Assembly: GCA_030632225.1 (NCBI GenBank)
Contig: DAOVVF010000015.1
Coordinates: forward strand, 1 to 8,493
Direction of reading: 5' to 3'
From: Candidatus Parcubacteria bacterium
Lineage (GTDB): Bacteria; Patescibacteriota; Patescibacteriia; UBA1558; GWA2-36-10
Length of the DNA stretch: 8,493 nt
Position numbers and translations under genes: made by a program. Position 1 is the stretch's first letter, and each line of letters starts with the position of its first letter. Below are positions 5,589 through 8,493 of this stretch, piece after piece. The notes beneath the pieces are model-generated. The model ran no database searches. It was not told the DNA's origin and saw nothing but the letters and a program-made list of their open reading frames with translations.

Positions 5589-8493
5589 ATGCCAGAAGAA
5601 ATTAATCAAGAGATAGAAGCACTACAAGAGCTTGTATCTGTATTAGAACGATCACAGGAAGGACTAGAAAAAGCAGGTTTGTCTGCTGAAAGTCTAACTG
5701 AGTTTATTGAAAGTTTAAATGCAGCTATTGCTGGAACTATTTCTGTTCTACCACAGCTTGAACAGATACTATCTGTTATTAATAAAATAGAATCTGGAGA
5801 AGGTGGAAGAGAAAGACTTGCTGGAATTGGGCAGAAAAGACTTGATTTAGCTACTAAGGGACAAGGTCTTTATAAAGAACAACAAGAAGTACCAGACATA
5901 GATACTACAGAACCTATAAAAAAACTAAAAGAATTAGATGAAGTTTTAGATGAGATTAAATCAGCTACTACAGAAATTGAATTAGAAATAGAAGTATCAG
6001 ATGAACCTATTGAAAATTTAAAAACTATACAACAAGAAATTGAAAAATTAGATGATGAAGAACTTACAAGGATTACGGAAAAGTTTAAAGAATTATCTGA
6101 TGTTCAAATTTCTACAAAAAATCTTAAAGAGATTCAACAAGTTTTAAAGGAATTAGAATCTGGTAAAATCAAATTTGAAGATTTACATTTAACAACTGAT
6201 CAAATAAAACAATTACTAGAAGCTTTAATACAAATAAAAACTCTTGATTTTTCTGGTTCTGAAAAAATATTTAAAAGATTTGCAACAGAAGCTGCTAGAA
6301 TGGTTAAAAGCTCTAATGAAGCTGCTACTCAAATAAGCTATCTAAGAGAAAAATTAAAAGGTTTTGGTGTTGACAAAGCTGAAATAGATAAAGTTGCATC
6401 TAGTCTTGAGCAATTAGGAAAATTTAGAGTAAGAGATGTCTTTACAGAATTAGAAAAATTAGATTTACCAGAAGAAGAATTACGAAAATTTACTAATGAA
6501 TTTATAGTACTAAGTAGAAATTCAACAGAGATTGAAAAATTCTCAGAAGCATTAAAATCTTTAAAACTTCCTCAAGATGCTATAGATACATTAGTAAAAA
6601 CTTTTACTGTTTTGGGAGTAGCTGTACAAGATATTGATGCTAAAATGGGTACAGCTTCTAAAACTACTCAACCACTTAGAGTAGCTTGGACTACAGCTGC
6701 TGGTGCTGGAGATAATTTTACCGTAACTCTTGATAAAGTTAGTAGAGCAATTGTAGATGTTAGTCAAGCAGCTTCTCAATCTAAATCCCCACTGTATGAA
6801 TTCGTTGAAGGTCTTAAAGATATTGGAGTACCAAGAGTTGAAAGAAGAAAAATAGTTGAAGAAACTTTTGGTGAAGGAGCTACAGATACTAGTAAGATTA
6901 GAGTTACTCCATTAGATGATGGAGTTAAAAAGCTTAACACAACCCTTCAAATAGGCAGTAAAGCAACTCAAGCTTATTCTGTAACAATAAATGAACTTGG
7001 TGAGGTTATAGAAGAAGCTGGGCAAAAAGCTGCTAAATCTCCATTAAGACAGTTTGCAGAAGGATTAAAAGCTGCTGGTGCTCCTAGACAAGTTAGACGA
7101 CAAATAATTGAAGAAACCTCTGGTCAAGGAATAGAAGGAATTACTGGAACAAGAATTACAGAGTTAGACGACGACATTACCAGATTAAACACAACCCTTA
7201 AATTAGGTGGTGAAATAACAAAAGCCTATGTAATTCATTGGGATGAGTTTGGTAATACAATGGATAGGTTGGAAGTAAAAGATACTACTGTAAGTATTAG
7301 TGACTTTACTGATCAACTTTCTGGTAGAGTAGGTGCAATAGAAAATGTAAATAAAGCAGTTGAAAAGTATGGCTTTTCTATATCAGATTTAAAGAAAATG
7401 TCAACAGAAGCATCAACTGGTATTACTAGATTAGACTTTAGTATGAAGAGTATGGGAGGAGCTACAGAAAAATTAACTCTTCATGTTACTGAATTTGGCA
7501 AAGTACTTACTGATACTCAAAGAAGATTTAGAACTTTTGCTGGTGGAATTGTTAGAAATATTGGACACTCTTTCCAATGGGCAATAGCTATTACTGCTAT
7601 TTATGGGCCGCTTAGAAAACTTCAAGACCTTGTACAACTTTCAATTGATAACGAATCTAAATTAGCTGACATTGGAGTTGTTTTAGGAAAGAATACATCA
7701 GAATTACAAAGTATTTTTGAAGATGCAGCTCAAGCTGCTCAAGCCACAGGTGAAAGTTTAAATGGTGTTATTGAGGGATACGCTTTAGCTTATAGAGCCA
7801 CAGGAAATATAGCAAATCAATCTGAAAGAGCAGAAGTAGCTCAACAATTATTAATAGATTCCTTAGTTCTATCAAAATTATCAAGTTTAGAACAAGCAGA
7901 AGCTATGGATACTTTAGTAGCTGGTTTGCTTCAAGTTGGTTATAGTTTAGATCAAGGCGGTGAATTACTAAACAAATGGGTAGCAGTTTCAAAAGCTGCT
8001 AATGTTAGTGTAGATACCCTAGCTTCTTCCTTTGCTATTATGGCTACAGCAGCTCAAGGTGTTGGTCTTGAATTTGATGAACTAAATGCTATTGTTGCAG
8101 TTGTAGCTGCAAATACTGAGTTATCAGCTACACAAGCTGGTAATGCTGTACGTGCATTTGTTTCTGGTTTCCAAACTAATAATGCTAGAGAAGAGCTAGC
8201 TAAATTCGGTATTGCTGTAGAAGATTTGAATGGTGATGCTAGAGATTTTATGAAAGTAATGTATGACATAAAAGCTCTTATGGATGGTGGATTAATTGAC
8301 GACGCTGAAATAAATAGAATTGCTACTCCAGAAACTATTTATATGAATAAAGCCAGAAATGATTTTAATAGTATTCAAACAATTTTTGAAGTTAAAGATG
8401 GGAAAATTGATGACGCACTTCAATTAGAATGTATTGCGAAAGCTTGGATTGAATACTACGATTATTATCAGAGAAATTATCCAAATCGATTCG
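5589..8493 (+). CDS. tape measure protein, incomplete at right edge
   Basis: An uninterrupted frame from ATG 5589 (GAGGG at 5577-5581) runs past the window end: 968 residues and no stop. The tape measure sets tail length and forms the tube core. Residues 1-230 are long charged helices, probably coiled coil. About 250-340 repeat a short helix pair with an L..(L/V)(P/D) turn, and 399-566 contain two 84-residue tandem repeats. From residue 648 (RTFAGGIVRNIGHSFQWAIA) the TP901-type tape measure core begins. Residues 805-890 match its hallmark: SVDTLASSFAIMATAAQGVG, then AGNAVRAFVSGF, then LAKFGIAVEDLNGDARDF. Beyond residue 912 the sequence no longer looks like this core. No cysteine appears until C948. 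The usual C-terminal parts lie outside the window. Confidence 0.85.
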   Translation, partial: MPEEINQEIEALQELVSVLERSQEGLEKAGLSAESLTEFIESLNAAIAGTISVLPQLEQILSVINKIESGEGGRERLAGIGQKRLDLATKGQGLYKEQQEVPDIDTTEPIKKLKELDEVLDEIKSATTEIELEIEVSDEPIENLKTIQQEIEKLDDEELTRITEKFKELSDVQISTKNLKEIQQVLKELESGKIKFEDLHLTTDQIKQLLEALIQIKTLDFSGSEKIFKRFATEAARMVKSSNEAATQISYLREKLKGFGVDKAEIDKVASSLEQLGKFRVRDVFTELEKLDLPEEELRKFTNEFIVLSRNSTEIEKFSEALKSLKLPQDAIDTLVKTFTVLGVAVQDIDAKMGTASKTTQPLRVAWTTAAGAGDNFTVTLDKVSRAIVDVSQAASQSKSPLYEFVEGLKDIGVPRVERRKIVEETFGEGATDTSKIRVTPLDDGVKKLNTTLQIGSKATQAYSVTINELGEVIEEAGQKAAKSPLRQFAEGLKAAGAPRQVRRQIIEETSGQGIEGITGTRITELDDDITRLNTTLKLGGEITKAYVIHWDEFGNTMDRLEVKDTTVSISDFTDQLSGRVGAIENVNKAVEKYGFSISDLKKMSTEASTGITRLDFSMKSMGGATEKLTLHVTEFGKVLTDTQRRFRTFAGGIVRNIGHSFQWAIAITAIYGPLRKLQDLVQLSIDNESKLADIGVVLGKNTSELQSIFEDAAQAAQATGESLNGVIEGYALAYRATGNIANQSERAEVAQQLLIDSLVLSKLSSLEQAEAMDTLVAGLLQVGYSLDQGGELLNKWVAVSKAANVSVDTLASSFAIMATAAQGVGLEFDELNAIVAVVAANTELSATQAGNAVRAFVSGFQTNNAREELAKFGIAVEDLNGDARDFMKVMYDIKALMDGGLIDDAEINRIATPETIYMNKARNDFNSIQTIFEVKDGKIDDALQLECIAKAWIEYYDYYQRNYPNRF
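6531..7286 (+). repeat. tandem 84-residue coding repeats in the tape measure protein
   Basis: Residues 399-482 (6783-7034) and 483-566 (7035-7286) align without gaps: KSPLYEFVEGLKDIGVPR with KSPLRQFAEGLKAAGAPR, KIVEET with QIIEET, KKLNTTL with TRLNTTL, and AYSVTINELGE with AYVIHWDEFGN. A third, more diverged unit precedes them (about residues 315-398), with KFSEALKSLKLPQ and NFTVTLDKVSRAIVDV in matching order. The DNA has diverged, apart from short stretches such as AACACAACCCTT, so the duplication is not recent. Confidence 0.75.

Noticed and set aside
6591..6779. Minus-strand ORF of 62 codons inside the tape measure gene
   Set aside because: The translation is dominated by Ser, Tyr and Asn, as expected from reading the reverse of a Thr/Ala/Val-rich coding frame; no start signal.
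8054..8269. Minus-strand ORF of 71 codons inside the tape measure core
   Set aside because: It lies opposite the most conserved part of the tape measure protein; its Ala/Ser-rich translation is the mirror of that alanine-rich region.
8280..8324. Repeat between GGLIDDAEINRIA and the later DGKIDDALQLECIA, as EF-hand-like calcium sites
   Set aside because: The similarity is short (mainly DG..IDDA), the full pattern of calcium-binding residues is not met, and the first copy fits the normal tape measure core.
1..8493. CRISPR arrays, tRNA genes, insertion sequences, attachment sites
   Set aside because: No evenly spaced direct repeats, cloverleaf-like segments, transposase frames or flanking inverted repeats were seen; nearly every base belongs to a plus-strand structural gene.

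Overview
The window is one densely packed block of tailed-phage (Caudoviricetes) structural genes, all read on the + strand. It is AT-rich, with many AGA/ATA codons and AGGAGG-type ribosome binding sites, which suggests a phage or prophage of a low-GC bacterium, possibly a Firmicute. That host guess is only an inference from base composition. I see no tRNA, integrase, lysis, replication or host gene. The long tail genes (tube, frameshifted assembly chaperone, tape measure) show a long-tailed virion. No sheath gene lies between the neck and the tube, so a siphovirus-like phage is the simplest reading, but genes outside the window could change that.

Layout. Positions 2-205 are the end of an unrecognised protein. 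Next come two very small overlapping genes made of short strand-like repeats (207-392, 389-559). The head-tail junction follows: a small beta-rich protein (560-847), a four-cysteine neck-type protein (847-1287), a small helical protein (1291-1575), a large gp10-like protein (1575-2801) and a tail-terminator-like protein (2808-3260). The major tail tube protein (3274-4467) has the strongest ribosome binding site and is followed by a terminator-like hairpin (4506-4564). After it come the tail assembly chaperone (4579-5310) and its -1 frameshift extension to 5585. The tape measure protein starts at 5589 and is still open at the right edge (8493).

How they work together. Neck proteins close the filled head, and the gp10-like and terminator proteins join it to the tail. 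The tube protein polymerises around the tape measure, with the two chaperone forms (short, and long frameshifted) holding the tape measure during assembly. Stop/start overlaps (ATGA, TAATG) at several junctions suggest translational coupling. The hairpin after the tube gene probably lowers transcription into the chaperone and tape measure genes, which are needed in far fewer copies.

Most notable points: a textbook-quality A_AAA_AAA -1 slippery site with a two-part downstream stem-loop; an 84-residue tandem repeat in the tape measure; an abrupt change of character in the last 169 bases of the tape measure frame; a pair of tiny repeat proteins; and an enlarged gp10-like protein with extra N- and C-terminal regions.
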